Assembly (NCBI RefSeq): GCF_014161445.1
Contig: NZ_JABBXA010000007.1
Coordinates: forward strand, 248,001-312,000
Direction of reading: 5' to 3'
Source: Microbispora sp. H13382
Lineage (GTDB): Bacteria; Actinomycetota; Actinomycetes; Streptosporangiales; Streptosporangiaceae
Length of the DNA: 64,000 bases
Part shown: one piece after another, positions 42,948 to 52,725 of the stretch
Layout of the letters: every line of letters starts with the position of its first letter
Numbering within the stretch: position 1 is the stretch's first letter
Program-made: the position numbers and the translations under genes
Notes under the pieces: model-generated
The model's input: only the letters and a program-made list of their open reading frames with translations
Database searches by the model: none
What the model was told of the DNA's origin: nothing

Positions 42948-44480
42948 GTGAGCGAGACTCGGTATGCCCTGAACGGCATGGTGTGCACCGTCGACCATCT
43001 GGCCTCCGCGGCGGGCGTCGCCACCCTCGACAGGGGCGGCAACGCGGCGGACGCGGCCATCGCCGCCAACGCCGTGCTGGCGGTCACCGCCCCGCACATG
43101 TGCGGTCTCGGCGGCGACCTTTTCGCCCTCGTCCACGACGGTGCCGTGAGCGCGCTCAACGCCTCGGGACGGGCGGGCTCGGGCGCCGATCCCGCCCGGC
43201 TGCGGGCGGAGGGTCTCGGCCGGATGCCCCACCTGTACGACATCCGCTCGGTCCCGGTGCCCGGCTGCGCCGACGGGTGGCTCGCGCTGCACGAGCGCTA
43301 CGCCCGCCTGCCCCTGGCCGACCTGCTGGCCCCCGCGATCCGCCTCGCGGCCGAGGGCTTCCCCGCCTCCCCGCTGCTCGGGCCCGTCGGAGACTTCGTC
43401 GGCACCCTGCCCGGGGCCGGGGACTTCGCGGCCGCCCGCCGCCCCGGGGACGTGATCCGCAGGCCCGGCGTCGCCAGGGTCCTCACCGCGCTCGGGGAGG
43501 GCGGGCGGGCGGGGTTCTACCAGGGCGAGTTCGGCGAGGGACTGCTGAAGCTGGGCGGCGGCGAGTACACCGAGGAGGACCTGGCCCGGCCCAACGCCGA
43601 CTGGGTGGAGCCGCTGAGCGTCGAGGTGTTCGGGCACCGCGTCTGGAGCGTTCCGCCGAACTCCCAGGGCTACCTGCTCCTGCTGGCCCTGGAGATCCTC
43701 GCGGAGCTCGGCCCGCCCGCCGACCCGGCCGACCCGCGCTGGGCGCACCTGCTGGTGGAGTCGGCCAGGGCGGCCGGGCACGACCGGCTCGACGTCCTGC
43801 ACGAGGGGGCCGTGGCGCCGCTCGGCACGGCCGCCGCCCGCAGCGCGCTGGTCGACCCCGAAAGGCGCGCCCCGTTGCCCGACGTCCCCGCCGGGCCGGG
43901 CGACACGACGTACCTGTGCGTGGTCGACGGCGACGGCATGGGCGTCTCGCTCATCCAGTCGAACGCGTCGGGCTTCGGCAGCCTGCTCTTCGAGCCCGCC
44001 ACCGGGATCAACCTGCACAACCGCGGCATCGGCTTCTCGCTCACGCCCGGCCACCCCGCGGAGTACGGCCCGCGTCGCCGGCCACCCCACACGCTGTCCC
44101 CGGCGCTGGTCACCCGGCCGGACGGGACGCTGCGCACGGTCCTCGGCACGATGGGCGGCGACGCGCAGCCGCAGATCCTGCTGCAGCTGGTCACCCGCCT
44201 GCTCGCGAACGGCCAGACGCCCGGCGAGGTGATCGGCGCGCCGCGCTGGGAGCTCGGCACCGGCGGCACCGGCTTCGACACCTGGCGGTCCGTCCCGCTG
44301 GTCGAGGTCGAGGAGGGCGCGCCGTGGGCGGACGGCTTGCGCGAGCGCGGCCACACCGTCGAGACGATGGAGTACGGCTCCAACTTCGGCCACGCCCACC
44401 TGATCGACGTCCTGCCGTCGGGCGTGCTCGCCGGGGCGGCCGACCCCCGCGCGCTGATCGGCGCCGCGCTCGGCCGCTGA
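42948..44480 (+). CDS. Gamma-glutamyltransferase-like Ntn hydrolase, no signal peptide
   Basis: A 510-residue protein of the gamma-glutamyltranspeptidase family. GGNAADAAIAANAVLAVTAPHMCGLGGD is the family's N-terminal signature, and autocleavage should occur before Thr320 in GDTTYLCVVDGDG to give the N-terminal nucleophile of the small subunit. GINLHNRG and GTMGGDAQPQ are further family blocks. The absence of an export signal differs from classical GGT and is shared with cytoplasmic cephalosporin acylase-like or amidohydrolase-like members. Start GTG 42948. Confidence 0.87.
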   Translation: MSETRYALNGMVCTVDHLASAAGVATLDRGGNAADAAIAANAVLAVTAPHMCGLGGDLFALVHDGAVSALNASGRAGSGADPARLRAEGLGRMPHLYDIRSVPVPGCADGWLALHERYARLPLADLLAPAIRLAAEGFPASPLLGPVGDFVGTLPGAGDFAAARRPGDVIRRPGVARVLTALGEGGRAGFYQGEFGEGLLKLGGGEYTEEDLARPNADWVEPLSVEVFGHRVWSVPPNSQGYLLLLALEILAELGPPADPADPRWAHLLVESARAAGHDRLDVLHEGAVAPLGTAAARSALVDPERRAPLPDVPAGPGDTTYLCVVDGDGMGVSLIQSNASGFGSLLFEPATGINLHNRGIGFSLTPGHPAEYGPRRRPPHTLSPALVTRPDGTLRTVLGTMGGDAQPQILLQLVTRLLANGQTPGEVIGAPRWELGTGGTGFDTWRSVPLVEVEEGAPWADGLRERGHTVETMEYGSNFGHAHLIDVLPSGVLAGAADPRALIGAALGR

Positions 44481-44508
44481 GCCGCCCGGGTCACCCGGCC
44501 CGGGCGGC
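44481..44508. terminator. Hairpin at the convergent ends of the GGT-like and hrpA genes
   Basis: Arms GCCGCCCGGG (44481-44490) and CCCGGGCGGC (44499-44508) surround an 8-base loop that includes the hrpA stop codon. Confidence 0.75.
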
Positions 44509-47500
44509 GGACTCGGCCTGCTGCATGGCCTTGCGGATGCGCTTGTCGGAGACCGGGGTGGGAGTGCCGAGCTGCTGGGCGAAGAAGCTCACCCGCAGTT
44601 CCTCGATCATCCAGCGGATGTCCCGTACGGCCTTGGCGTCCCGTTCGTCGGGCTTCAACCGGTCGAGCAGGTCGCGGTACTCGTCCTCGACGTCGTGCAC
44701 GCGGTGCATCCACTCGCGGTCCCGATGGGGATCGTCGGGGAGCTTGTCGAGGCGGCGCTCGACGGCACGCAGGTAGCGCTGCACGTCGGGCAGCCGGTCG
44801 TAGCCCGTCTCGGTGACGAACCCGTCGTGCACCAGCCCGTCGAGCTGGTCGGCGATGTCGGCCTTGAGGTCGGCGACGCCGCCGCCCAGCGCGCCGAGCC
44901 GGTTCTGCGCCGCGTGCCAGACCGCCAGGACGCGCTCCACGCGGGAGACGACCTCCTCGGTCGTCTCGAACAGCGAGGCGCGCACGTGGTCGCGCAGCCG
45001 CTCGAACCCGGCCTCGTCCCAGACGGGCCCGCCCGCCTGCGCCATGAGCTTGTCGGCGGCGCACGCCGTGCAGTCGTCGAACAGGGCGGCGGCCCCGCCG
45101 TGCGGGCTGCGGCTGAGGGCGAGCTTCTGCGCGGTGGTCAGGGTCCGCAGGATGGCCTTGGCCGGGTTGACCACGTTGAGCAGCACCAGCCTCCTGGTGC
45201 CCGCCCACATGGCCCGGTCGCGCTCCCGCTCGGTCTCGAACATCCGCACCGCGACGCTCGTGCCCTCGTCCACCAGGGCCGGGTAGGCGCGCAGCCTGCC
45301 CTGCTCGAACACCTTCGGCAGCGTGCCGATCGTCCAGCCGTGCAGGCCGTCGCGTTCGAGGTCGTCGGCGGCCCTCGACAGCGTGGCGCGCAGCTTGGGC
45401 GCGAGCCGCCGCTTGAGCGCCTCCAGGTCCTTGTCCTCACCCACCGTCCGCTTGCGGTCGTCGATCACCCGGTAGGTGATCCGCAGGTGGGCGGGGAGCT
45501 GGTCGAGGGCCCACGCGTCGCGCGGCACCTCCACCCCGGTCAGCGCCCGCAGCTCGCGCTCCAGCGCCTCGAGGATCGGCTCGCCGCCGGGCCGTACGCG
45601 TTCCAGCACGGCCTTGGCGTAGTTGGGGGCGGGCACGAAGTTGCGCCGCAGGTTCTTCGGCAGCGACCGGATGAGCGCGGTGACGAGGTCCTCACGCAGA
45701 CCGGGGATCTGCCAGTCGAAGCCGGTGGGGTCGACCTGGTTGAGCACGGCCAGCGGGATGTGGACGGTCACGCCGTCCGCCTCACCCGTCTCCACCGCGC
45801 CGGGCTCGAAGCGGTAGGTCAGCCGCATCCGCTGGCCGTTCTGCCGCCAGGCGTCGGGGTAGTCCCCGGCGCTGACCCCGGCGCTGTCGTTGACCAGCAT
45901 CTCCGGCGAGAACGTCAGCAGGTCGGGCTTGTCCCGCGACGTCGTCTTCCACCAGCTGTCGAAGTGCCTGCCCGAGACCACGTCGGCCGGGATCCGCCGG
46001 TCGTAGAAGTCGAACAGCGTCTCGTCGTCCACGAGGATGTCGCGGCGGCGGGCCTTCTCCTCCAGCCGCTCGACCTCCTCCAGCAGCTTGCGGTTCTCGT
46101 GGAAGAACTTGTGGTGGGTCCGCCAGTCGCCGTCGACCAGCGCGTGCCGGATGAACAGCTCCCGGCTCAGCTCGGGGTCGATGCGGCCGTAGTTGACCTT
46201 CCGCTCGGTCACGATCGGCACGCCGTACAACGTGACCTTCTCCAGCGCGACCACGGCGGCCTGGTCCTTCTCCCAGTGCGGCTCGCTGTAGGTGCGCTTG
46301 ACCAGGTGCTGCGCGAGGGGCTCGATCCAGTCCGGCTCGATCTTGGCGTTGACCCGGGCCCACAGCCGGGACGTCTCGACCAGCTCGGCCGACATCACCC
46401 ACTGCGGCTGCGCCTTGGCCAGGGCCGAGCCGGGGAAGATCGCGAAGCGGGCGTTGCGGGCGCCGATGTACTCCGTGATCGGCCGGCGGCCCTCCTGCCT
46501 GCGCTTGTCGACGACGTCCTTGACGCCGATGTGCGACAGCAGGCCGGCCAGCAGCGACTGGTGGACGCGCTGGGGATCGGCGGGCACGCTGTTGGGTACG
46601 ACGTTCAGCGTCCTGGCCACCTGGCGGAGCTGACTGTCGATGTCCTGCCATTCCCGCACGCGCAGGTAGTTGAGGAACTCCGCCTTGCACAGCCGCCGGA
46701 ACGCGCCGGACGACAGCTCCTTCTGCTTGTCGCGCAGGTAGTTCCAGAGGTTGAGGTAGGTCAGGAAGTCGGACTCCTTGTCGGCGAACCGGCGGTGCTT
46801 CTCGTCGGCCGCCTGCTGCTTGTCGGCCGGCCGCTCGCGCGGGTCCTGGATCGACAGCGCGGCCGCGATGATCATCACTTCGCGGGCGCAGCCGTTCTTC
46901 TCCGCCTCCAGCACCATCCGGGCGAGGCGGGGGTCCACCGGGAGCTGGGCCAGCTTGCGGCCGAGCGGCGTGAGCTGCGTCCCCTTCCCGGCCTCCCGGC
47001 CCGCGCCCCTGTCCGCGAGGGCGCCCAGCTCGATCAGCAGGTTGACGCCGTCCCTGACCTGGCGGCTGTCGGGCGGCTCCACGAACGGGAACGCCGCGAT
47101 GTCCCCCAGGCCGAGCGAGGTCATCTGCAGGATGACGCTCGCCAGGTTCGTACGGAGGATCTCCGGGTCGGTGAACTCCGGCCGGGAGAGGAAGTCCTCC
47201 TCCGAGTAGAGCCGGATGCACACGCCGTCCGACGTACGGCCGCAGCGGCCCTTGCGCTGGTTGGCCGACGCCTGGGAGATCGGCTCGATCGGCAGCCGCT
47301 GGACCTTCAGCCGATGGCTGTAGCGGGAGATCCGCGCCGTGCCCGGATCGACCACGTACTTGATCCCCGGCACGGTCAGCGAGGTCTCGGCGACGTTGGT
47401 GGCCAGCACGATCCGCCGGCCCCGGTGGGACTGGAAGACCCGGTGCTGCTCGGCGGCCGACAGCCGCGCGTACAGCGGCAGGACCTCCTCGGGACGGCCC

Positions 47501-48417
47501 TTGAGCGCGTCGGCGGTGTCGCGGATCTCCCGCTCGCCGCTGAGGAAGACCAGGATGTCGCCCGGCCCCTCGGCGCACAGCTCGTCGACGGCGTCGACGA
47601 TGGCCTGGGTCTGGTCGTCGTCCTCGTCGACGGGGCGGTAGCGCACCTCGACCGGGTAGGTGCGCCCGGACACCTCGATCACGGGCGCCGGCTCCCCCCC
47701 GAGGCCGGCGAAGTGCCGGGCGAACCGCTCGGGGTCGATGGTCGCGGAGGTGATGACCACCTTGAGGTCGGGCCGTTTGGGGAGGAGCTGCTTGAGATAG
47801 CCGAGGATGAAGTCGATGTTGAGGCTGCGCTCGTGCGCCTCGTCGATGATCAGCGTGTCGTACTGCAGCAGGAGCGGGTCGGTCTGCATCTCGGCGAGCA
47901 GGATGCCGTCGGTCATGAGCTTGACCAGGGTCCCGTCGCTGGAGTGGTCGGTGAAGCGGACCTTGTAGCCGACCGCCTCCCCCAGCTCGATCGACAGCTC
48001 CTCGGCGATGCGCTCGGCGACCGTCCGGGCGGCGATGCGACGCGGCTGGGTGTGGCCGACGAGCCCGTGGACCCCCCGGCCGAGCTCCAGGCAGATCTTG
48101 GGGATCTGGGTGGTCTTCCCCGAGCCGGTCTCACCGGCCACGATCACGACCTGGTGGTCCCTGATGGCCGCCAGCAGGTCGTCCTTGTGCCGGCTGACCG
48201 GCAGTTCGGGGGGGTAGCGGAGGTCGGGGACGGCCGCGCGGCGCGCGGCCACGCGGCGTTCCGCGGCCTCCACGTCCCCCGCGATCTCCTCGACGACGGA
48301 CTGGCGGGCGGCGCGGTCGCGGACCCGGCGCATGCCGTCGAGACGGCGGCGCAGCCTGCGCCGGTCGCGCAGCATCAGGTCGGGAAGGCGGGCCTGGAGA
48401 TCGGCGAGCGTGTTCAT
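44491..48417 (-). CDS. hrpA: ATP-dependent RNA helicase HrpA (DEAH box)
   Basis: About 1308 residues, the normal length for bacterial HrpA. The helicase core has Walker A GETGSGKTTQ, DEAH, SATI and the QRKGRCGR motif VI; HA2 and OB-fold regions follow, then the long bacterial C-terminal DUF3418 part ending in VSDKRIRKAMQQAE. It unwinds RNA or acts on stalled ribosomes. ATG 48417 is chosen; a TTG at 48438 is in frame 7 codons earlier. It stands alone, with a regulator gene upstream in the same direction. Confidence 0.96.
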   Translation of the reverse strand: MNTLADLQARLPDLMLRDRRRLRRRLDGMRRVRDRAARQSVVEEIAGDVEAAERRVAARRAAVPDLRYPPELPVSRHKDDLLAAIRDHQVVIVAGETGSGKTTQIPKICLELGRGVHGLVGHTQPRRIAARTVAERIAEELSIELGEAVGYKVRFTDHSSDGTLVKLMTDGILLAEMQTDPLLLQYDTLIIDEAHERSLNIDFILGYLKQLLPKRPDLKVVITSATIDPERFARHFAGLGGEPAPVIEVSGRTYPVEVRYRPVDEDDDQTQAIVDAVDELCAEGPGDILVFLSGEREIRDTADALKGRPEEVLPLYARLSAAEQHRVFQSHRGRRIVLATNVAETSLTVPGIKYVVDPGTARISRYSHRLKVQRLPIEPISQASANQRKGRCGRTSDGVCIRLYSEEDFLSRPEFTDPEILRTNLASVILQMTSLGLGDIAAFPFVEPPDSRQVRDGVNLLIELGALADRGAGREAGKGTQLTPLGRKLAQLPVDPRLARMVLEAEKNGCAREVMIIAAALSIQDPRERPADKQQAADEKHRRFADKESDFLTYLNLWNYLRDKQKELSSGAFRRLCKAEFLNYLRVREWQDIDSQLRQVARTLNVVPNSVPADPQRVHQSLLAGLLSHIGVKDVVDKRRQEGRRPITEYIGARNARFAIFPGSALAKAQPQWVMSAELVETSRLWARVNAKIEPDWIEPLAQHLVKRTYSEPHWEKDQAAVVALEKVTLYGVPIVTERKVNYGRIDPELSRELFIRHALVDGDWRTHHKFFHENRKLLEEVERLEEKARRRDILVDDETLFDFYDRRIPADVVSGRHFDSWWKTTSRDKPDLLTFSPEMLVNDSAGVSAGDYPDAWRQNGQRMRLTYRFEPGAVETGEADGVTVHIPLAVLNQVDPTGFDWQIPGLREDLVTALIRSLPKNLRRNFVPAPNYAKAVLERVRPGGEPILEALERELRALTGVEVPRDAWALDQLPAHLRITYRVIDDRKRTVGEDKDLEALKRRLAPKLRATLSRAADDLERDGLHGWTIGTLPKVFEQGRLRAYPALVDEGTSVAVRMFETERERDRAMWAGTRRLVLLNVVNPAKAILRTLTTAQKLALSRSPHGGAAALFDDCTACAADKLMAQAGGPVWDEAGFERLRDHVRASLFETTEEVVSRVERVLAVWHAAQNRLGALGGGVADLKADIADQLDGLVHDGFVTETGYDRLPDVQRYLRAVERRLDKLPDDPHRDREWMHRVHDVEDEYRDLLDRLKPDERDAKAVRDIRWMIEELRVSFFAQQLGTPTPVSDKRIRKAMQQAESAARAG

Positions 48418-48489
48418 TCCATGCTCAAGGATAGGCAACGCCCCCCGCCGATCTGCCAGCCGTTTTTCGGCGGCCCTCTTGGGGCGAGG

Positions 48490-48999
48490 TCAGTGGCGGC
48501 GCGGCGGCTGGTACTTGTACCCCACGTTGCGGACGGTGACGATGCGGCCCGCGTGCCGGCCCAGCTTGCGGCGCAGCCGCAGAACGTGCACGTCGACCGT
48601 ACGGCCGCCCTCGTCGTCGTACCTGTCCCAGACGGCCGCCATGAGCTGGCGGCGGTTGTAGACCCGGCCGGGCGCCGAGCTGAGATAGTCGAGCAGCTCG
48701 AACTCCCGGAAGGTCAGTTCGACCTCCTCGCCGCCCGCGCGGACCACCCGCGCGGCCCGGTCCAGGACCAGCTCCTCCTCGTCGTGGGCGGGCCGCCGCG
48801 GCGGCGGGGCCGTACGCTCCCGCGCCACCGGCGCGTCCGCCGAGCCCCCGGCGGGCACCAGGTAGCCCACGATCATCAGCACGGCGCCGGTCTCCGGCAC
48901 CGGCAGCACGCCGAGCACGGACCCCTGCCCGAGATCGGGGGGCTCATGGCCCTGCTCGCGCCTGCGCTCCACAAAGTCGATCACGTTCTGGTGGGACAT
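48490..48999 (-). CDS. OmpR-type winged-helix protein without receiver domain
   Basis: A 169-residue protein. Residues 80-165 form an OmpR/PhoB-like DNA-binding domain: VELTFREFELLDYLSSAPGRVYNRRQLMAAVW ... GRTVDVHVLRLRRKLG ... VRNVGYKY. The first 75 residues are not a receiver; a short hydrophobic piece (GAVLMIVGYLV) may be a beta-strand domain. Without a phosphorylation site it must be controlled otherwise. The start ATG follows AAGGAGAG. It lies 180 bp downstream of the polyphosphate glucokinase gene. Confidence 0.88.
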   Translation of the reverse strand: MSHQNVIDFVERRREQGHEPPDLGQGSVLGVLPVPETGAVLMIVGYLVPAGGSADAPVARERTAPPPRRPAHDEEELVLDRAARVVRAGGEEVELTFREFELLDYLSSAPGRVYNRRQLMAAVWDRYDDEGGRTVDVHVLRLRRKLGRHAGRIVTVRNVGYKYQPPRRH

Positions 49000-49178
49000 G
49001 CCCTCTCCTTGCCTCGTGGCGTACCGGACGGTGGTGACCGCGGTCGTCAACAGGCGGCGGCGCAGACGCGCAGCAGGTCGATGTGCCGGCGCTGGGTCAA
49101 CCTCCCCGAGGGGTTCATGGGATCATCATGGCAGCGATATTACCCGCTGTCCAGGTAGGAATAAGGGACTTCTATCGC

Positions 49179-49916
<738 letters not shown>

Positions 49917-50066
49917 GACTTTCCTCCTGGTCCGGCACGGCTACCCAGCCGCCCTCACCTCATGCGCGGTCGCGAGTATCGCACGGCGTGATGGGTCGAG
50001 CCGGGTTACGGGAGGACAGGCCGGGTACGCCCGAAATCGGGGCAAATCACCACAAGGGGGACACGC

Positions 50067-50357
50067 ATGATCAGGACACTCCACAAGATGGGACTGCGCT
50101 CCAATCACATGTACAGCGCCGCTCTGGGGTCAATCGGCATGTCGATCGCCTCATGGGTCGTCTCGAACAAGTACGAGGCGGCCGGCATCGAACGCGCCGA
50201 CCGCTGGGCGTTGTTCGTCGGCGAGTGGGCGCCGACCTTCTTCGCGATGGGGGTCGCCCTGCGGATGGAGGAGATGGCCCAGGAGAAGGGGCAGGAGACC
50301 CCCGAGTGGCAGGAGCAGAGCAGCGACATCCGCCGCCCCACCCGCGCCGGCGTGTAG
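50067..50357 (+). CDS. Small membrane protein of unknown function
   Basis: A 96-residue protein with two hydrophobic stretches (MYSAALGSIGMSIASWVVS and WALFVGEWAPTFFAMGVAL) and a hydrophilic tail rich in Glu and Gln. ATG 50067 follows an AAGGGGG ribosome site. No family is recognised. A strong hairpin follows. Confidence 0.75.
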   Translation: MIRTLHKMGLRSNHMYSAALGSIGMSIASWVVSNKYEAAGIERADRWALFVGEWAPTFFAMGVALRMEEMAQEKGQETPEWQEQSSDIRRPTRAGV

Positions 50358-50382
50358 CGAGGGCGGGCAAGGGCTTCCACGA

Positions 50383-50418
50383 GCGGCCCGGAGGGACCGG
50401 ACGGCCCCTCCGGGCCGC
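50383..50418. terminator. 13-bp hairpin downstream of the small membrane-protein gene
   Basis: Arms GCGGCCCGGAGGG (50383-50395) and CCCTCCGGGCCGC (50406-50418) around a 10-base loop, between convergent genes. Confidence 0.85.
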
Positions 50419-50450
50419 CGCATGACCACCCCCGGCCGTTCCGGGAAGCG

Positions 50451-51377
50451 TCAGGCCACGGCCCGCAGGTGCTCGTACGCCCAGTCCTCGAAGGTCGTGA
50501 GCGGGATGCCGAGGGCCCGCGCGTACTCCGGGCGGGCGGGCTGACCGACCACGTTGATGAATTCGTGTGCGGCGACGCCGTAGCCCGGCATCCCCGCGGC
50601 GACCGCCTCCTCCACCGTCATGTCGGGCGCGGTCAGCTCGGTGCCCAGAGCCCGGGAGAGGACCGCGGCGATCTCTCTCATCGGCCGGTGGTCACTGGCC
50701 AGTTCCAGTTCGACGCCGTGGAACCGTTCCGGTGCCGCGAAGGCCGCGGCGGCCGCCGCTCCGATGTCGTTGACCGCGACGAGGGAGAGCCGGGTGCCGG
50801 GCTTCAGCACGGTCACGATGCCCCCCTCGACGCCGCGGGGAAGCAGGTATCCCGCGGACGGGAGGAAGTTCTCCATGAAGAAGCCCGGCTTGATGATCGT
50901 CCAGTGCGTGAAGCCCGCCGCACGCACGCGGTCCTGGGCGCCGGCCTTGGCGGTGAGGGCGGGCTCCAGCGACGCCCAGCGGCCTTCGGCCCAGCCGGGG
51001 GTCTCGGTGTGCCGCCCCGCGCCGGTGACGGACGTGTGCACGAACTGCGGCACGCCCGCGGCCAGCGCGCCCTCCACCAGGTTGACGGCCTGAACCAGCT
51101 CGCCCTCGAAGTCGAAGGCGCCTGCCCGCAACGCCGGCATCTGCACCGAGAAGATGGCCCGGGCTCCTCGCGCGGCCCTGATCACGGAGTCGCGGTCGCG
51201 GAGGTCGCCGGCGACCAACTCGGCGCCGAGCGCTTCGACCGCCCTCGCTCGTTCGGTCGCGGGGTCGCGGACCAATGCCCGGACGGGGACGCCGTTCGCC
51301 AGCAGGGCACGGGCGGTGGCGCCCCCCTGCTGTCCGGTGGCGCCGGTGACCAGAACGGGTGCGGAAGCGATTGCCAT
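50451..51377 (-). CDS. NmrA-like NAD(P)-binding protein
   Basis: A 308-residue atypical short-chain dehydrogenase. The Rossmann motif VLVTGATGQQGGATARALL is the NmrA/QOR2 form; there is no YxxxK catalytic pair. FVHTSVTGAG and the IIKPGFFMENFLP block are common in this group, which senses or uses NADPH, often as quinone reductase-like proteins. ATG 51377 follows GGAGGGC. It is divergent from a TetR regulator with a palindromic site between them, so it is very likely the regulator's main target. Confidence 0.9.
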   Translation of the reverse strand: MAIASAPVLVTGATGQQGGATARALLANGVPVRALVRDPATERARAVEALGAELVAGDLRDRDSVIRAARGARAIFSVQMPALRAGAFDFEGELVQAVNLVEGALAAGVPQFVHTSVTGAGRHTETPGWAEGRWASLEPALTAKAGAQDRVRAAGFTHWTIIKPGFFMENFLPSAGYLLPRGVEGGIVTVLKPGTRLSLVAVNDIGAAAAAAFAAPERFHGVELELASDHRPMREIAAVLSRALGTELTAPDMTVEEAVAAGMPGYGVAAHEFINVVGQPARPEYARALGIPLTTFEDWAYEHLRAVA

Positions 51378-51400
51378 GTGGCCCTCCTGGGCGAGCACAG

Positions 51401-51455
51401 AAACGGCGGGGCCCGCCGTTTATGTTTCGGTACAATACGGCGGACCCCGCCACTT
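51401..51455. promoter_or_regulatory. Two TetR-type operator palindromes in the NmrA-TetR gap
   Basis: A perfect palindrome has arms AAACGGCGGG (51401-51410) and CCCGCCGTTT (51412-51421). A second, imperfect copy spans 51435-51455 (ATACGGCGGA/CCCGCCACTT). Centres are 34 bp apart. TACAAT (51431-51436) between them is a likely -10 for the tetR gene. Confidence 0.7.
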
Positions 51456-51476
51456 AGCAACCGATGAGGTGACACG

Positions 51477-52046
51477 ATGCCCGTCCAGCGCGCGGACGCC
51501 CGGCGCAACTACGCGCGCCTGCTCGCCGTGGCCAAGGAGGCGATCGCCGCGGAGGGCCCCGACGCGTCCCTGGAGCAGATCGCCCGCACCGCGGGAGTCG
51601 GATCCGCCACCGTGCGCCGGCACTTTCCCGATCGCCAGTCGCTGCTGGAGGCGGTCTTCCGCGAACGGGTCGAGGCCCTGTGCGCGCACGCCCGCGAGCT
51701 GACCGGCAGGGCCGACACCCGGGCCGCGCTGCTGGAATGGCTGAGCGCCGTCCTCGCGGACGCCGCGACCATCCGGGGGCTGGCCACCGCGCTGACCCGC
51801 GACCGGGCGGCAGGCCCCGACGCGGCGCACGAGCACTGCTGCTCGGCGCAGCTCACCGAGGCGGGCGACCCGCTGGTGCGCCGCGCGGCCGACGACGGCG
51901 CGCTGGCACCGGGCGTGACCACCGGCGACCTGCTCGCCCTGATCACCGGCATCGCCCTGGCCATGGAACACCACCCGGACTCCGCCGCCGACGCGCAGCG
52001 GCTCCTCGGCCTGTCCATGGCGGGGATCAGCCCCCATCAGGGGTGA
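51477..52046 (+). CDS. TetR-family transcriptional regulator
   Basis: A 189-residue repressor. The N-terminal helix-turn-helix is ASLEQIARTAGVGSATVRRHFPDRQSLLEAVF. The ligand-binding part ends GDLLALITGIALAMEHHPDS...RLLGLSMAGI, as in many regulators placed beside NmrA-like or SDR genes. ATG 51477 follows GAGGTGACACG. Two palindromes upstream of it suggest that it represses both itself and the divergent NmrA gene. Confidence 0.92.
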   Translation: MPVQRADARRNYARLLAVAKEAIAAEGPDASLEQIARTAGVGSATVRRHFPDRQSLLEAVFRERVEALCAHARELTGRADTRAALLEWLSAVLADAATIRGLATALTRDRAAGPDAAHEHCCSAQLTEAGDPLVRRAADDGALAPGVTTGDLLALITGIALAMEHHPDSAADAQRLLGLSMAGISPHQG

Positions 52047-52086
52047 TGGGAGTAGGCGCTCCGGTGCTCCGTCAGGCTCGGCCCGC

Positions 52087-52629
52087 ATGACAGCAGACCC
52101 CGCGGCGGTCGCGCGCTGGCTGCGCACGCGGCCCGCCCGCGCGGCCGGCACCCGGGTCCTGGCCGTCGAGGGCCGCTCGGGCGCGGGCAAGTCGACGCTG
52201 GCCGCCGCCGTGGCCGCGGCGCTCACCGCGCCGGTCGTCCGGATGGACGACCTGTACGACGGCTGGGACGGCCTGCAGGCCGGGGTGGACGCCCTGCTGG
52301 AGTGGGTGCTGCGTCCTCTGGGCCGCGGGGACCGGGCACGCTGGCGGCGCTACGACTGGACGCGGGGCCGGTACGCCGAATGGCACGAGGCCCCCCGGGC
52401 GGACACCATCGTCGTCGAGGGCGTGGGCTGCGGCGCCCGCGAGGCGGGGCCGTACCTCAGCGGGCTGGTGTGGCTGGAGGCCGCCGAGGAGGTCCGGCGG
52501 GCGCGGGCGCTCGCCCGCGACGGCGAGGTGTACGCACCCCACTGGCGGCGCTGGGCCGAGCAGGAGGAGCGGTACTACGCCCGCCACGACGTGCGCTCCC
52601 GGGCCGGCCTGGTCATCGTCACGGGCTGA
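52087..52629 (+). CDS. Uridine kinase-like P-loop protein
   Basis: A 180-residue P-loop NTPase: Walker A EGRSGAGKST, MDDLYDGW as the metal/substrate Asp region, and a Walker B-like IVVEGVG. This is the pattern of the small uridine kinase/AAA-like proteins of actinomycetes. The phosphate acceptor is unknown. It starts 40 bp after tetR and may share its message. Confidence 0.83.
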   Translation: MTADPAAVARWLRTRPARAAGTRVLAVEGRSGAGKSTLAAAVAAALTAPVVRMDDLYDGWDGLQAGVDALLEWVLRPLGRGDRARWRRYDWTRGRYAEWHEAPRADTIVVEGVGCGAREAGPYLSGLVWLEAAEEVRRARALARDGEVYAPHWRRWAEQEERYYARHDVRSRAGLVIVTG

Positions 52630-52725
52630 ACCGCGTCGGAAACGGACCCGCACGCCGGCCTCGTCGTCACCGGCCGAGCCGCCTCGGGAACGAACCCGCT
52701 TGTCGCCGTCCCCGGCTGAGGCCCG

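Noticed and set aside
44695-49158. A 1487-codon open frame on the plus strand opposite hrpA
   Set aside because: Its product is Arg/Val/Gly/Asp-rich without any domain, while the minus strand encodes a complete HrpA. Long antisense frames are expected at this GC content.
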